Source of the DNA: Candidatus Methanoplasma sp.
GTDB lineage: Archaea > Thermoplasmatota > Thermoplasmata > Methanomassiliicoccales > Methanomethylophilaceae
Direction: 5' to 3'
DNA length: 34,283 nt
Assembly (NCBI GenBank): GCA_031261625.1
Contig: JAISJG010000004.1
Coordinates: 1 to 34,283 of the forward strand
The notes beneath the pieces are model-generated. The model had not been told where the DNA came from. It did not search any database and worked only from the letters and a program-made list of their open reading frames with translations. This document shows, piece after piece, positions 1 to 7,770 of this stretch. Made by a program: the position numbers and the translations under genes. Every line of letters starts with the position of its first letter. The stretch's first letter is position 1.

Positions 1-402
1 GTCATCGTCGTCATCATCGGAGCCCTCATCGCTGTCGGCCCCGGAAATCTCGACGCATTCGCCATCTGCGGATCCGCACACATGGGAGAACCGGCTTGTC
101 ACACGACTGCGGCATATGAGAGGGTCGTCGGTGCGATCATAGTCATACTCGGAGTTGCCGGGATAGTCTCCATTATAACGAATCAGGCACCCAAAGTGAA
201 ATCCGTAATCGGTGTACTGATCCTGATCCTCGGAATCGTTTCGTTGCTCGTGGTCTACGTCATAGCACCTGTCTGCGGACTTCCGATGACCTGTGCCAAA
301 CACGCCGGACCTGCCCTCGCTACTATAAGCGCGATACTCATCATAATATCTGTGATATACATCTTCGTGGTCAGCAGAAAAGGAGAGTCCGGGACACAAT
401 GA
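1..402 (+). CDS. DUF4418-type membrane protein, 5' end cut by window
   Basis: The reading frame is open from base 1, so the gene begins before the window; the ATG at 82 is internal. At least 133 residues are visible. Hydrophobic stretches lie at the window start (VIVVIIGALIAV) and around window residues 43-58, 66-86 and 109-126, giving about four membrane helices. Cysteines occur outside the helices (ICGSAHMGEPACHTT, APVCGLPMTC). This pattern fits the DUF4418 family, small membrane proteins often found beside FtsX/MacB-type ABC exporters. Its TGA stop overlaps the ATG of the permease gene (ATGA), so the two are probably translationally coupled and may act together. The molecular role is unknown. 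Family assignment is by recognition of the layout and neighbours, not by search. Confidence 0.65.
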   Translation, partial: VIVVIIGALIAVGPGNLDAFAICGSAHMGEPACHTTAAYERVVGAIIVILGVAGIVSIITNQAPKVKSVIGVLILILGIVSLLVVYVIAPVCGLPMTCAKHAGPALATISAILIIISVIYIFVVSRKGESGTQ

Positions 403-1634
403 ACTTAAGACAGCTTTCGATCCGCAACCTGAACGGCAAACCGTTCCGCACGGCAGGACTGATAATCATAGTGGCAACGCTCGCATTCACCCTGTCTTTC
501 GGATCAGTATTAGTCCAGAGTCTGGAGAACGGTGCGTCCAATGTCGAGGAAAGAATCGGCGCGGATCTGCTGGTAGTTCCCATAGGGAGCGAATCGAAAG
601 CCGAAGCCGTACTTCTGAAAGGAGAACCTTCCACGTTCTACATGGACAAAGCGGTTCTCGACAAAGTACTGACTGTCAAAGGGGTCGCCCAGGCGTCCCC
701 GCAATTCTATCTTATGTCCATCTCGGACGATCCGTGTTGCGATTATCCCGTACAGATGATCGCATTCGATCCCAAGACGGATTTCACTATAGCTCCGTGG
801 ATCGCCCAGACCTACGGTGGCGAGATCTCCACAGGAGATATCATCGTAGGTTCGGAGATCATCATCCGCGATGATGGGAAGGTCAGATTCTTCGGCAACG
901 ATTATCCGGTCGTTGCACAGCTCGGACGTTCCGGAACGGGAATGGATGCATCGGTGTTCATGACCCTTGAGACGATGCCTCAGCTCATAGCGGGCGCCGT
1001 AAGTTCCGGGTCGATCGCGGGGGATGCTGCAGACAAACTTGATTCCATCTCAACCGTCCTTGTACGTGTGGAAGAGGGGGTCGATGTCGCCTCGGTCGCC
1101 CTCGATATAAGCATATCGGCAACCGAGATGATCATGGTCGACGGTTCCCCCAAGCTCGTGGGTGTGGACGTCGTCCAATCCACCAATGTCGTGGCCGGTC
1201 TGACGAGTCAGATGAGCGCTTTGGTAGGATACGTGAGCGTATTCCTGATAGCTATATGGGTACTTTCGATAATCGTGCTTGCAGTGATCTTCTCGGTGAC
1301 GATCGGTGAGAGGAAGAAGGAATTCGCGACATTCAGGATGCTGGGTGCCACAAGAAAGAAACTGGCAAGTGTCGTTCTCTACGAATCGGCACTCATCGGT
1401 CTCATCGGCGGAGTCGCAGGAGTTGCTGTTTCCGCTGCAGTCATAATACCGTTCAGCACGAACATAGGCAAAGCTTTGGAATTACCATATGTAATGCCCT
1501 CATCCCTGGAACTGATATCGATATTCGTTCTCGCTCTGGTACTGTCGTTCGCCATAGGCGTTCTTACGTCGTTATGGTCGGCCGTCAAGATAAGCAAGGC
1601 CGATACGTACGTAACGATGAGGGAGGGAGAGTAA
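399..1634 (+). CDS. ABC transporter permease, FtsX/MacB-like
   Basis: A 411-residue membrane protein with the MacB/FtsX (LolC/E) layout: one helix near residues 18-40, a large extracytoplasmic domain (about 41-275), then three helices near 278-305, 328-352 and 368-395. The loop after the second helix carries ERKKEFATFRMLGATRKKL, the cytoplasmic coupling region typical of FtsX-type permeases. Such proteins do not pump substrates through the bilayer; they couple cytoplasmic ATP hydrolysis to movements of the external domain in export or envelope remodelling. The ATG overlaps the upstream stop and the TAA stop is immediately followed by the ATPase ATG, so the three genes form one operon. The substrate is not evident. 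Confidence 0.85.
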   Translation: MNLRQLSIRNLNGKPFRTAGLIIIVATLAFTLSFGSVLVQSLENGASNVEERIGADLLVVPIGSESKAEAVLLKGEPSTFYMDKAVLDKVLTVKGVAQASPQFYLMSISDDPCCDYPVQMIAFDPKTDFTIAPWIAQTYGGEISTGDIIVGSEIIIRDDGKVRFFGNDYPVVAQLGRSGTGMDASVFMTLETMPQLIAGAVSSGSIAGDAADKLDSISTVLVRVEEGVDVASVALDISISATEMIMVDGSPKLVGVDVVQSTNVVAGLTSQMSALVGYVSVFLIAIWVLSIIVLAVIFSVTIGERKKEFATFRMLGATRKKLASVVLYESALIGLIGGVAGVAVSAAVIIPFSTNIGKALELPYVMPSSLELISIFVLALVLSFAIGVLTSLWSAVKISKADTYVTMREGE

Positions 1635-2333
1635 ATGCCCCTGCTGGAGATCAAAGACCTCACCAAAGAATACAAGAGAGGCACCAGGACCTTCAATGTT
1701 CTGGACAATGTCAATCTCACAATGGAATCGGATGATTTCATAACTCTCATCGGTCGTTCGGGAAGCGGCAAAAGCACACTTCTTAACATCGTAGCGGGAT
1801 TGTTGAAACCGACCGGCGGTTCCGTGACCTACGACGGAAAGAATATCTTCGAACTTAACGACAAAGACGGGTCCTTCTTCAGGAACTCGAAGATCGGGTA
1901 CATCCCGCAGGGACACAGTCTTCTGGCCAATCTCAATGTATTGGACAACGTACGCCTTCCGTACAACATATTCAAGCGCGAAGGCGATGCCACAGAAAGG
2001 GCGCTGAATCTTCTCGAACTCACCGGAATATCCCCTCTCGCAGAGTCTTTCCCCAGACACCTGTCCGGAGGGGAACAGCGCAGAGTGTCTATCGCCAGAG
2101 CACTGATAAATTCCCCCAGCATAATCGTCGCCGACGAACCCACCAGCGACCTCGATGTGGACACCACGAAAGAGATAATGGAACTGCTCCGCAGCATCAA
2201 TGACAGCGGAACTGCCATATTCATGGTCACACACGAACTCGATACCATCGGATACGGCAAACGTCTGTATTCCATGGATGCGGGAAGACTTACCGAGAAG
2301 AACGTCTACGGGACCGCTGTATCATACGCATAA
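1635..2333 (+). CDS. ABC transporter ATP-binding protein, MacB/LolD-like
   Basis: A 232-residue soluble ATPase of the LolD/MacB group. Walker A GRSGSGKST is at 40-48, the Q-loop glutamine near 92, the signature LSGGE at 143-147, Walker B IIVADE at 163-168 with the D-loop SDLD following, and the switch histidine is His200. Every catalytic motif is intact and the length is normal. It begins directly after the permease stop with no spacer, so it is the motor for that permease. A TATA-like element for the next gene overlaps its stop codon, suggesting that the operon ends here. Confidence 0.93.
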   Translation: MPLLEIKDLTKEYKRGTRTFNVLDNVNLTMESDDFITLIGRSGSGKSTLLNIVAGLLKPTGGSVTYDGKNIFELNDKDGSFFRNSKIGYIPQGHSLLANLNVLDNVRLPYNIFKREGDATERALNLLELTGISPLAESFPRHLSGGEQRRVSIARALINSPSIIVADEPTSDLDVDTTKEIMELLRSINDSGTAIFMVTHELDTIGYGKRLYSMDAGRLTEKNVYGTAVSYA

Positions 2334-2336
2334 AAT
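2329..2336 (+). promoter_or_regulatory. TATA-box candidate for the YqaJ-type nuclease gene
   Basis: CATAAAAT lies about 30 bases before the ATG at 2364 and overlaps the preceding stop codon. The spacing predicts a transcript starting almost at the ATG (leaderless). No Shine-Dalgarno sequence is visible. Confidence 0.5.
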
Positions 2337-2363
2337 CATATCCGGGAGCGTTAATACGCACTT

Positions 2364-3131
2364 ATGGTATTCGACGGCAGATGCGGGATTATCGAAATAG
2401 ACGACGACACAAAGACGGTCGTGTTCGACACCTACAAACTGAAAAAGATCTCCGGTACGAAGATCGCACCGATCCTCGGTCTGAGCGAATATTCCACTCC
2501 GTTCAAGGTCGCCTGCGAGATCGCCGGACTATATCCCGGTGACAAAGCTAACAAATACATCGATGCGGGGAACATTCTGGAACCGGTACTCAGGAATTAT
2601 ATGGGGAGGAACACCGGTAAACTGTCATCCCTTCTGAGCATCCCCGAAGGTTCCAAGGTCGCCGTGGAGGAACCCGCCCCGAAAGAACAGTGCGGATACG
2701 ACCATTTCCATAACAGCAAGACATTCGGCGGCATGGTCGACGGATACATTCTGAAGGACGGGAAGAGAGACTCCATCCTTGAGATCAAGACATCCCACGA
2801 CAAAGAGAACTGGAAGGACGATAACGGCGGATATACCAACGTTCCCATCGGATACATGCTGCAGGCATCCCTTTATGCCGAACTGTCGAATCTCGACCGT
2901 ATCGTTTTCCTGGTGGGATTCCTGGAGGAGGCGGATTACGCCAGACCCAAACTCTGGGTACCTGATGAGAACAACACCGAGATCGTCATCAAAGAAAAAC
3001 TCGACATGACGGGATACATGAAGGACGCCGTCAAGTGGTACAACGAGTACATCAAGAACGGTTACACCCCGGAATGGACCGAGAAAGACGCAGAAGTCCT
3101 GAAATACCTCAAGGCGTACAAAAGGAAGTAA
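2364..3131 (+). CDS. YqaJ-like PD-(D/E)XK recombination exonuclease
   Basis: A 255-residue protein with the catalytic pattern of the YqaJ/lambda-exonuclease branch of PD-(D/E)XK nucleases. There is an early GNILEP motif with Glu73, Asp126 in MVDGYI, the E-x-K pair in LEIKTSHD (Glu140, Lys142), and a C-terminal Q-x3-Y (Gln167, Tyr171 in YMLQASLY). In phages and mobile elements these enzymes resect double-stranded DNA for single-strand-annealing recombination. No annealing protein, integrase or phage gene lies next to it, so it appears to be a stand-alone chromosomal copy, perhaps domesticated or a remnant of an element. The N-terminal 30 residues fit the family less well. A small cysteine-rich gene follows 14 bases downstream and may be co-transcribed. 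Confidence 0.75.
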   Translation: MVFDGRCGIIEIDDDTKTVVFDTYKLKKISGTKIAPILGLSEYSTPFKVACEIAGLYPGDKANKYIDAGNILEPVLRNYMGRNTGKLSSLLSIPEGSKVAVEEPAPKEQCGYDHFHNSKTFGGMVDGYILKDGKRDSILEIKTSHDKENWKDDNGGYTNVPIGYMLQASLYAELSNLDRIVFLVGFLEEADYARPKLWVPDENNTEIVIKEKLDMTGYMKDAVKWYNEYIKNGYTPEWTEKDAEVLKYLKAYKRK

Positions 3132-3145
3132 AAAACGGACGGGAA

Positions 3146-3400
3146 ATGACCAACGACGATTACCTCAAATGCAAGACGTGCAGATTCTGCATACACTCAG
3201 GTGAGGTATGGGCCTGTTCTCTTACTGGTTCCTCCACAACAAAAGAAGGAACCTGTGGAAGATACCGTCCGGGATGCTGCGAGAACTGTACCGGACTGGT
3301 ATTCACAGAAGGTCTGCCGTTCTGCATTGTACACGATAATGCAACAGACACCCTGAATGTCTGTTCGGATTACGATCCCTGCGGAAGACGTTCGTTGTAA
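3146..3400 (+). CDS. small cysteine-rich, probably metal-binding protein
   Basis: An 84-residue protein with about ten cysteines in an ordered spacing: CKTCRFC near the start, then single cysteines in WACSL and GTCGRY, CCENC in the middle, then FCIV, VCSDY and DPCGR. This could hold two zinc sites or one iron-sulfur cluster. The start is set at the ATG of MTNDDYLK; the frame is open upstream, but that part runs across the end of the nuclease gene in another frame and has no cysteines. I do not recognise a named family. It follows the YqaJ-type nuclease by 14 bases in the same direction, so a shared transcript is likely. Confidence 0.6.
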   Translation: MTNDDYLKCKTCRFCIHSGEVWACSLTGSSTTKEGTCGRYRPGCCENCTGLVFTEGLPFCIVHDNATDTLNVCSDYDPCGRRSL

Positions 3401-3476
3401 AGCCGGATGCGTTTGATGTGGAATTAACCTATTCGGCCTTTTAAATCTTTAAAATACGGGGAATTAAGCGCAAGTC

Positions 3477-3594
3477 TTTTAAATAAGGTCACAGTATCCG
3501 ATTTAGGCATTCAAGATATCGCTCCTGGTCCGTCGTTAAGAAAGGCAGAGGTAGAGTATTGGGAATACCCAAAAATAAATCAGAGGAATAGAAA
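3477..3594 (+). promoter_or_regulatory. promoter and structured leader of the CxxC-x17-CxxC protein gene
   Basis: A TATA-like TTTTAAATA at 3477-3485 predicts a start near 3508 and a leader of roughly 87 bases. The leader ends in two mutually exclusive small hairpins: GTATT-GGG-AATAC (3556-3568) or TTGGG-AATA-CCCAA (3559-3572). An AGAGGA Shine-Dalgarno-like sequence sits at 3582-3587, eight bases before the ATG. A long leader with a ribosome-binding site is unusual in a region where most genes look leaderless, and hints at control of translation. A second AT-rich TATA-like stretch lies at about 3438-3455. Confidence 0.4.
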
Positions 3595-3795
3595 ATGGCC
3601 TACGGAAACAACGGAGGAAACAGGGGAAATTACAGAGACAGGGACGCACCCAGGGAGTTTTTCAAAGCTACCTGCTCGGACTGCGGAAACGAATGTGAGG
3701 TGCCTTTCAAGCCCACACAGGGAAGACCTGTCTATTGCAGGGACTGCTTCAAGAAGCACCAGCCGGAAGACCGCGGCGACAGGCGCAGGTTCTGA
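3595..3795 (+). CDS. small zinc-ribbon protein, CxxC-x17-CxxC type
   Basis: A 66-residue protein. A glycine, asparagine and arginine-rich N-terminus (about 22 residues) is followed by one zinc ribbon, TCSDCG ... YCRDCF, with exactly 17 residues between the two CxxC pairs. This matches the small CxxC-x17-CxxC family known from methanogens and some bacteria. The charged tail (EDRGDRRRF) and the basic, disordered N-terminus suggest nucleic-acid or ribosome binding; that is inference. It stands alone on its transcript with its own promoter and leader. Confidence 0.7.
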   Translation: MAYGNNGGNRGNYRDRDAPREFFKATCSDCGNECEVPFKPTQGRPVYCRDCFKKHQPEDRGDRRRF

Positions 3796-3840
3796 GCGGA
3801 CATAAGTCCCAAACCCCTTCAAAAACAACTTAATCTTTTT

Positions 3841-3865
3841 GATCTGGAAGTTCTGCTTTCAGATC
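3841..3865. terminator. hairpin between convergent genes
   Basis: GATCTGGAAG pairs with CTTTCAGATC (one G-T pair, loop TTCTG) to give a 10-bp stem in the gap between the rightward zinc-ribbon gene and the leftward ATPase gene. On the plus strand a run of five T precedes it (3836-3840). Position and symmetry suggest a shared terminator, but the T-tract is not in the classic place. Confidence 0.4.
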
Positions 3866-3908
3866 ACAGATCATTTACGCCCTTCGATATGAATTATTCA
3901 CGGCCATT

Positions 3909-5183
3909 TTATGGTCCAAGACAATCTATCGGGACAACCATCACGCCGTCCTCGCGCACGTGCGCTATACCGCCTGTGGCACATAATATCATCAGGAACG
4001 ATGGATCAGGGGAATCCTCGCTCATCTTCTTCTTCAGTGCCAGAAGATTGGCCGCAGCTTTATCGAACTCGAAAACTCCGAGTTTCACTTCGATTGCGCC
4101 CCACCTGCCGTCACCCAGTTCCACTATGGAATCGATCTCGAGGCCGGTGTTGTCTCCGTAGTAGTATACCTGTCCGCCGAGCGCGGAAGAGTAAACACAC
4201 AGATCCCTGTAACACAATGATTCGAACAGGAACCCTGCGGTATTGGGATCGAACATGAGTCTTTCTGCATCCGCCTTCATGGCAGCGACAGCAATGGACG
4301 GATCTGTAAAGTGCCTTTTGGGCAGTGATCTTATGCGAACACGCGAACGTAATCTGGGAGACCATGCCTCCTGTTCATCCAGGACGAACATGGACCTGAG
4401 CGATCCGATGTAGTCTCTGACCGTCTGTTCCGATATGTTCCTTTCGCGGGATACGTCTTCCACAATAACGGATGTTCTGACATATGTCGCAGTGTTCCTT
4501 GCAAGGGATCTGAGTACCAAAGACATAATGAAAGAATCTCTTTTCTTTTCGTCAGTGCCCGATATTTCGGCATTTATTACAGAATTAACATACTCCCTCG
4601 GTATGGTGATCGCCTTTTCGTAACTCTTCCCGATTGCAGATGGCCATCCGCCTCTGCAAATGAGGCGTACCGCTTTTTCATAATCCATGGATGAAAGATG
4701 CGACTCGAATATCACACCGTCGAACAGTGCGGAAAGTGAAACATGTCCGTCACTGTCTCCTGACTCGAACAACGACATCGGACGCATATTCACTCTGGCG
4801 AATCTTCCAGTTCCCGTATGGGATACCGACCCTTTGAGGGGATCCGCAGACCCGGTGAATATGAATTGCCCCGGCTCGGCACGGTTGTCTATGATCCTGC
4901 GGGCCACGTCCCATAATTTAGGTGCATCCTGCCACTCATCTATTAGGCGCGGCACATCTCCTTTCAATGCCAACGCCGGATCCAACTTTGCAACGTCGGT
5001 ATTTATGTCCGTTTCGAAAGACGACTTCGAATGATGCAGACCCGTCCATGACTTCCCGCACCATTTCGGACCTGTTATGAGCACCCCTCCAAATATCGAT
5101 AATAGTTCCGATACACGTGTATCCACTACTCTCGGTAAATACTTTTGAGACGTACTGTCCGCCGGAGATCCTATGGATGCCAT
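3909..5183 (-). CDS. AAA-family ATPase with DUF4143 C-terminal domain
   Basis: A 424-residue protein of the AAA_14/DUF4143 type. Walker A GPKWCGKS is at 38-45, Walker B LIDEWQ at 80-85, and a sensor-like IFTGSA near 108-113. The motif RGGWP near 177-181 is typical of this family. The C-terminal DUF4143 part has the PD-(D/E)XK pattern, with Asp351 in LEIDS and Glu365/Lys367 in IEVKLG, followed by a helix. These proteins are common, often mobile-associated and multi-copy in archaea and gut bacteria; their cellular function is not firmly known. The gene is monocistronic, faces the zinc-ribbon gene, and has a TATA candidate on its strand near 5226-5236 embedded in tandem repeats. Its own product may bind these repeats, which is speculation. 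Confidence 0.85.
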   Translation of the reverse strand: MASIGSPADSTSQKYLPRVVDTRVSELLSIFGGVLITGPKWCGKSWTGLHHSKSSFETDINTDVAKLDPALALKGDVPRLIDEWQDAPKLWDVARRIIDNRAEPGQFIFTGSADPLKGSVSHTGTGRFARVNMRPMSLFESGDSDGHVSLSALFDGVIFESHLSSMDYEKAVRLICRGGWPSAIGKSYEKAITIPREYVNSVINAEISGTDEKKRDSFIMSLVLRSLARNTATYVRTSVIVEDVSRERNISEQTVRDYIGSLRSMFVLDEQEAWSPRLRSRVRIRSLPKRHFTDPSIAVAAMKADAERLMFDPNTAGFLFESLCYRDLCVYSSALGGQVYYYGDNTGLEIDSIVELGDGRWGAIEVKLGVFEFDKAAANLLALKKKMSEDSPDPSFLMILCATGGIAHVREDGVMVVPIDCLGP

Positions 5184-5207
5184 GACCAGATATCTGGATT
5201 CGGCTAA

Positions 5208-5295
5208 ATATAACTTTTGTATTAAATTTTATATAACTCTAGTATTCATTTTTGATATAACTCTAGTATTAAATTAAATATAACTTTTGCATTAA
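5208..5295. repeat. four tandem 18-bp motifs at 23-24 bp spacing over the DUF4143 ATPase promoter
   Basis: Copies start at 5208, 5231, 5255 and 5278: ATATAACTTTTGTATTAA, ATATAACTCTAGTATTCA, ATATAACTCTAGTATTAA and ATATAACTTTTGCATTAA. Start-to-start distances are 23, 24 and 23 bp. Outer copies share the TTTTG core and inner copies the CTCTAG core, so the array is symmetric in content. It lies 25-112 bp upstream of the leftward ATPase ATG and contains its likely TATA box. This is an iteron-like operator for a regulator or for the ATPase itself. Confidence 0.8.
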
Positions 5296-5368
5296 TTCCA
5301 ATAGAGTGGACAGCATGCTCCGAAGGTCGGACCACACAAACAAAATCAGATAATTAAGAAAAAAGAAA
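5296..5368. other. intergenic gap between operator array and terminator
   Basis: About 70 bases with no ORF or RNA fold that I can support. It becomes A-rich toward 5368; that A-rich stretch is the T-tract of the leftward Hsp70 terminator. Confidence 0.5.
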
Positions 5369-5388
5369 GCGGGGGGTTTATTCCCCGC
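5369..5388 (-). terminator. terminator of the Hsp70/GTPase operon
   Basis: GCGGGG at 5369-5374 pairs with CCCCGC at 5383-5388 (8-base loop). On the minus strand the hairpin is followed by a T-rich tract, the complement of the A-rich stretch at 5356-5368. It begins eight bases after the TGA of the last operon gene. Confidence 0.7.
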
Positions 5389-5395
5389 GGTTTGA

Positions 5396-6982
5396 TCAGT
5401 TCACGTTGGAGACTTTTTCCATCAGTCCCTGAGACTGCTTGATCTCGGAGTCTGACAGCTGGATCTTGTTCTGCAACTGGTACTCGGCGTGCTGCTCGAG
5501 GCAGTCGACGGATGCAACGAGGATACCCTCATCCGTTGCCGTGAACTTCACCTGTATGGGTGTGTTCTTGTTGACCCCTTCCGGAAGTGCGACCTCGAAA
5601 TCTCCGACGGCGTATCCCTCGATGAGCTCGATCCTCTTTCCTTCGGAGTTGTTGGATGCGGAGTCCTCGAAGATCTCCACTTTGATCGAGGACTGACCGT
5701 CTTCGACCGGGAAGTAGGTCTTGATCGCTACGATCGGAAGGACTTCGTTCCTGAAGATGATGTTCGAGATCTTCTCGGAGTCGTCATCGTAGACGGCTTT
5801 GATACCGAATGATTTGCTCAGAACGTTGTGGACCGATATCTCTCCCTCTGCGGGGACGTATTCCTCTCCCTTTGCTACTGCCGCTGCAACATCCTCTTCC
5901 AGGTTCCAGTTGTAGGCGCCTGCGAATATGGCCGCTCCTTTTGCTATGGACTGGTCGGGATCGAACAGGCGTATGTTGGCGTCGGGGTACTTCTCGGTAA
6001 TGGCGCTCTTGACCTGGGGCATCCTCGATGAACCTCCGACGAGGATGACCTCGTCGATGTCGCCGATGGTGAACTCCTTCGATGCCAGTGCCCTCTCGAT
6101 GAGTTCGATGGTGGTCTGCATCAGAGGCGATGTCGCTGCCTCGAACTCCGCCCTTGTAACGGTGTAAACAGCCTTTGTTCCGCCTACGGTGAGGGTTCCT
6201 TTCGTGGACTCCGCGGATGACAGTCTCTTCTTGATCGTTTCCGAATCCAGGATGAGGGACTGCTTCACATCGTCGTCGGCATCCAGCTCGCTCTCGTCTA
6301 TGCCGTTCTCTTCGATAACTTTCTGTTTTATGATCTTGGTCAGTGCCTGGTCCCAGTCTTTTCCTCCGAGGAGCCTCTCTCCGTCGGTTGCGACTGCTGT
6401 GAACGCTTTTCCGTCGATCTCGAGGATGGTAACATCGAATGTTCCTCCTCCGAGGTCATATACGAGCACTCTCTTCTTCCCGTCTATTCCGGAGCCGAGT
6501 CCGAATGAAATGGCGGCTGCGGTGGGTTCGTTGATTATGGTAACGTCTTCGAGTCCTGCTACGGTCCCTGCGAGTTTGGTGGCATCCCTCTCGGTCTGTC
6601 CGAAGTATGCGGGGCAGGTGATGACCGCCCTCTTGATGTCCGTTCCGTGGTTTTCGTTGAAGTCGTTGATGATCTTCCTCAGTATGGCCGCAGAAAGTGT
6701 GACCGGGGTGTATCTGTCTCCATCGATATCGACTTCGTATTCCGTTCCGATCTGTCTCTTTATTGCGGTGACTACTCTCTCCGGGGGATACATTATCGCC
6801 ATATCCTTGGCCGGTGATCCGACGATGATCTCGCCGTTCTCGTTGAAGAGTATGACCGACGGGGTCGTGTCTTCCTGTTCGAAGTTCTTCTCTACGACGG
6901 AGTCTCCTTCGTCGTCTATGTACGCCAGGCACGAGTATGTCGTTCCCAGGTCTATTCCTATTGCAAATTCTTTTTCGCTCAT
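5396..6982 (-). CDS. lidless Hsp70 (DnaK-like) chaperone, last gene of the five-gene operon
   Basis: A 528-residue Hsp70, shorter than the usual 600-640. The nucleotide-binding domain (about 1-365) is intact: phosphate-1 IGIDLGTTYS at 8-17, INEPTAAA near 150-157, phosphate-2 VYDLGGGTFDV at 174-184, and the adenosine motif ILVGGSSRMPQ at 313-323. The hydrophobic interdomain linker of DnaK is replaced by EISVHNVLSKSFGI (381-394). A beta substrate-binding domain follows to about 500, and only about 25 residues remain, so the C-terminal helical lid is missing. Substrate binding is therefore likely transient or specialised. Its ATG overlaps the stop of the GrpE-like gene (ATGA), coupling it to its probable nucleotide-exchange factor. 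It is not a standard dnaK: there is no adjacent dnaJ with an HPD motif and the linker is unusual. Confidence 0.88.
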   Translation of the reverse strand: MSEKEFAIGIDLGTTYSCLAYIDDEGDSVVEKNFEQEDTTPSVILFNENGEIIVGSPAKDMAIMYPPERVVTAIKRQIGTEYEVDIDGDRYTPVTLSAAILRKIINDFNENHGTDIKRAVITCPAYFGQTERDATKLAGTVAGLEDVTIINEPTAAAISFGLGSGIDGKKRVLVYDLGGGTFDVTILEIDGKAFTAVATDGERLLGGKDWDQALTKIIKQKVIEENGIDESELDADDDVKQSLILDSETIKKRLSSAESTKGTLTVGGTKAVYTVTRAEFEAATSPLMQTTIELIERALASKEFTIGDIDEVILVGGSSRMPQVKSAITEKYPDANIRLFDPDQSIAKGAAIFAGAYNWNLEEDVAAAVAKGEEYVPAEGEISVHNVLSKSFGIKAVYDDDSEKISNIIFRNEVLPIVAIKTYFPVEDGQSSIKVEIFEDSASNNSEGKRIELIEGYAVGDFEVALPEGVNKNTPIQVKFTATDEGILVASVDCLEQHAEYQLQNKIQLSDSEIKQSQGLMEKVSNVN

Positions 6983-7770
6983 TCTTCATCCCTTCTTTCT
7001 TCTTCGTTTTCTGCTTTTTCTTCTGCTTTTTCTGTGAACTTATAGATGTTCACCCTCTCTTTGAAAAGTACGCGCCCCCCGTATTCGTATCCGTTGGACA
7101 CCCTCTCCGCTATTTTGCCGTTCAGAGATTCGTCTTCCGTCGGTATGACGTCGACTATCCTCTGGTGCATGGTATTAAGTCTGTCGTACTGGAACGGTCC
7201 GATGAACACGCCGCAGTCGGAGAGTATGTTCTCCATGTCCACGCCGTACGCCTCGAACGAGTTCAGTACATCCTTGGCGGAGAAACTGTCGAGCTTCCCC
7301 TCCACCCCTTTGCACAGTTTAAAGAAATCCTCCCTCATGGTGGAAAGCTGCTCTAGCATTCCCATGAGCTTCCTGTTGGCCAGCTCCGTGTCGCGTTTGC
7401 TGACGACCGCAGCGTACTCCTTCAGCTGTTCTTTCGTTGTGGCGTATTTGGAGATCTCCGAGCTCAATGCCGTAACGACCTCTCTCAGTTCTGCCACTTC
7501 CCTCTCCAGAGCGGACGTGTCCACGGCCGCTACCGCAACAGGTATCTCCGCTTCGGGTTCCTCTTCCGGTACCGGTACGGTCTCCTCCCATGGGTCGGGG
7601 ATGGGTTCGCTTGTGACGACCACGTCCTCTACATAAAATTCCTCTTCTGTCACGGTCTCCTGCTCCTCTTCGTATGTCCCTTCCTGTTCCGGTTCTTCCT
7701 TCAGCTCGGTGGACCCCGTGGCCAGGAAATTCTTCAATTTACTGGTCTTGCTGAACTTTTTCTCTGTCAT
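6979..7770 (-). CDS. GrpE-like nucleotide-exchange factor
   Basis: A 263-residue protein when started at the ATG 7768-7770, which overlaps the upstream stop as ATGA; an in-frame ATG at 7809 would overlap the GTPase gene by 43 bases and is less likely. Residues 20-80 are very acidic and probably disordered. Residues 85-165 are a long helical or coiled-coil stretch, as in GrpE. Residues 175-245 match the GrpE beta-wing: YGVDMENILSDCGVFIGPF, then MHQRIVDVIP, LNGKIAERVSNGYEYGGRVL and KERVNIYKF, recognisable by the order 'H-x-V-P ... G-I ... GY ... G-R-V-L ... V'. GrpE proteins open the Hsp70 nucleotide cleft to release ADP. The gene sits between a GTPase and an Hsp70, supporting this reading. The acidic N-terminus is not usual for GrpE. 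Confidence 0.75.
   Translation of the reverse strand: MTEKKFSKTSKLKNFLATGSTELKEEPEQEGTYEEEQETVTEEEFYVEDVVVTSEPIPDPWEETVPVPEEEPEAEIPVAVAAVDTSALEREVAELREVVTALSSEISKYATTKEQLKEYAAVVSKRDTELANRKLMGMLEQLSTMREDFFKLCKGVEGKLDSFSAKDVLNSFEAYGVDMENILSDCGVFIGPFQYDRLNTMHQRIVDVIPTEDESLNGKIAERVSNGYEYGGRVLFKERVNIYKFTEKAEEKAENEEERRDEE

Noticed and set aside
3909..5183. Toxin-antitoxin or transposase gene
   Set aside because: The protein has the AAA plus DUF4143 layout, no small partner gene, and no terminal inverted repeats or target duplications were seen around it.
6189..7037. Long open frame opposite the Hsp70 gene (282 codons)
   Set aside because: Its frame is an antisense shadow of a well-supported Hsp70 with full motifs; the product is Ser/Pro-rich low-complexity with no family features.
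5396..7770. Ordinary dnaK-grpE heat-shock locus
   Set aside because: The Hsp70 lacks a lid and standard linker, no HPD-containing dnaJ is present, and the genes are embedded with a GTPase and a vWA fusion.
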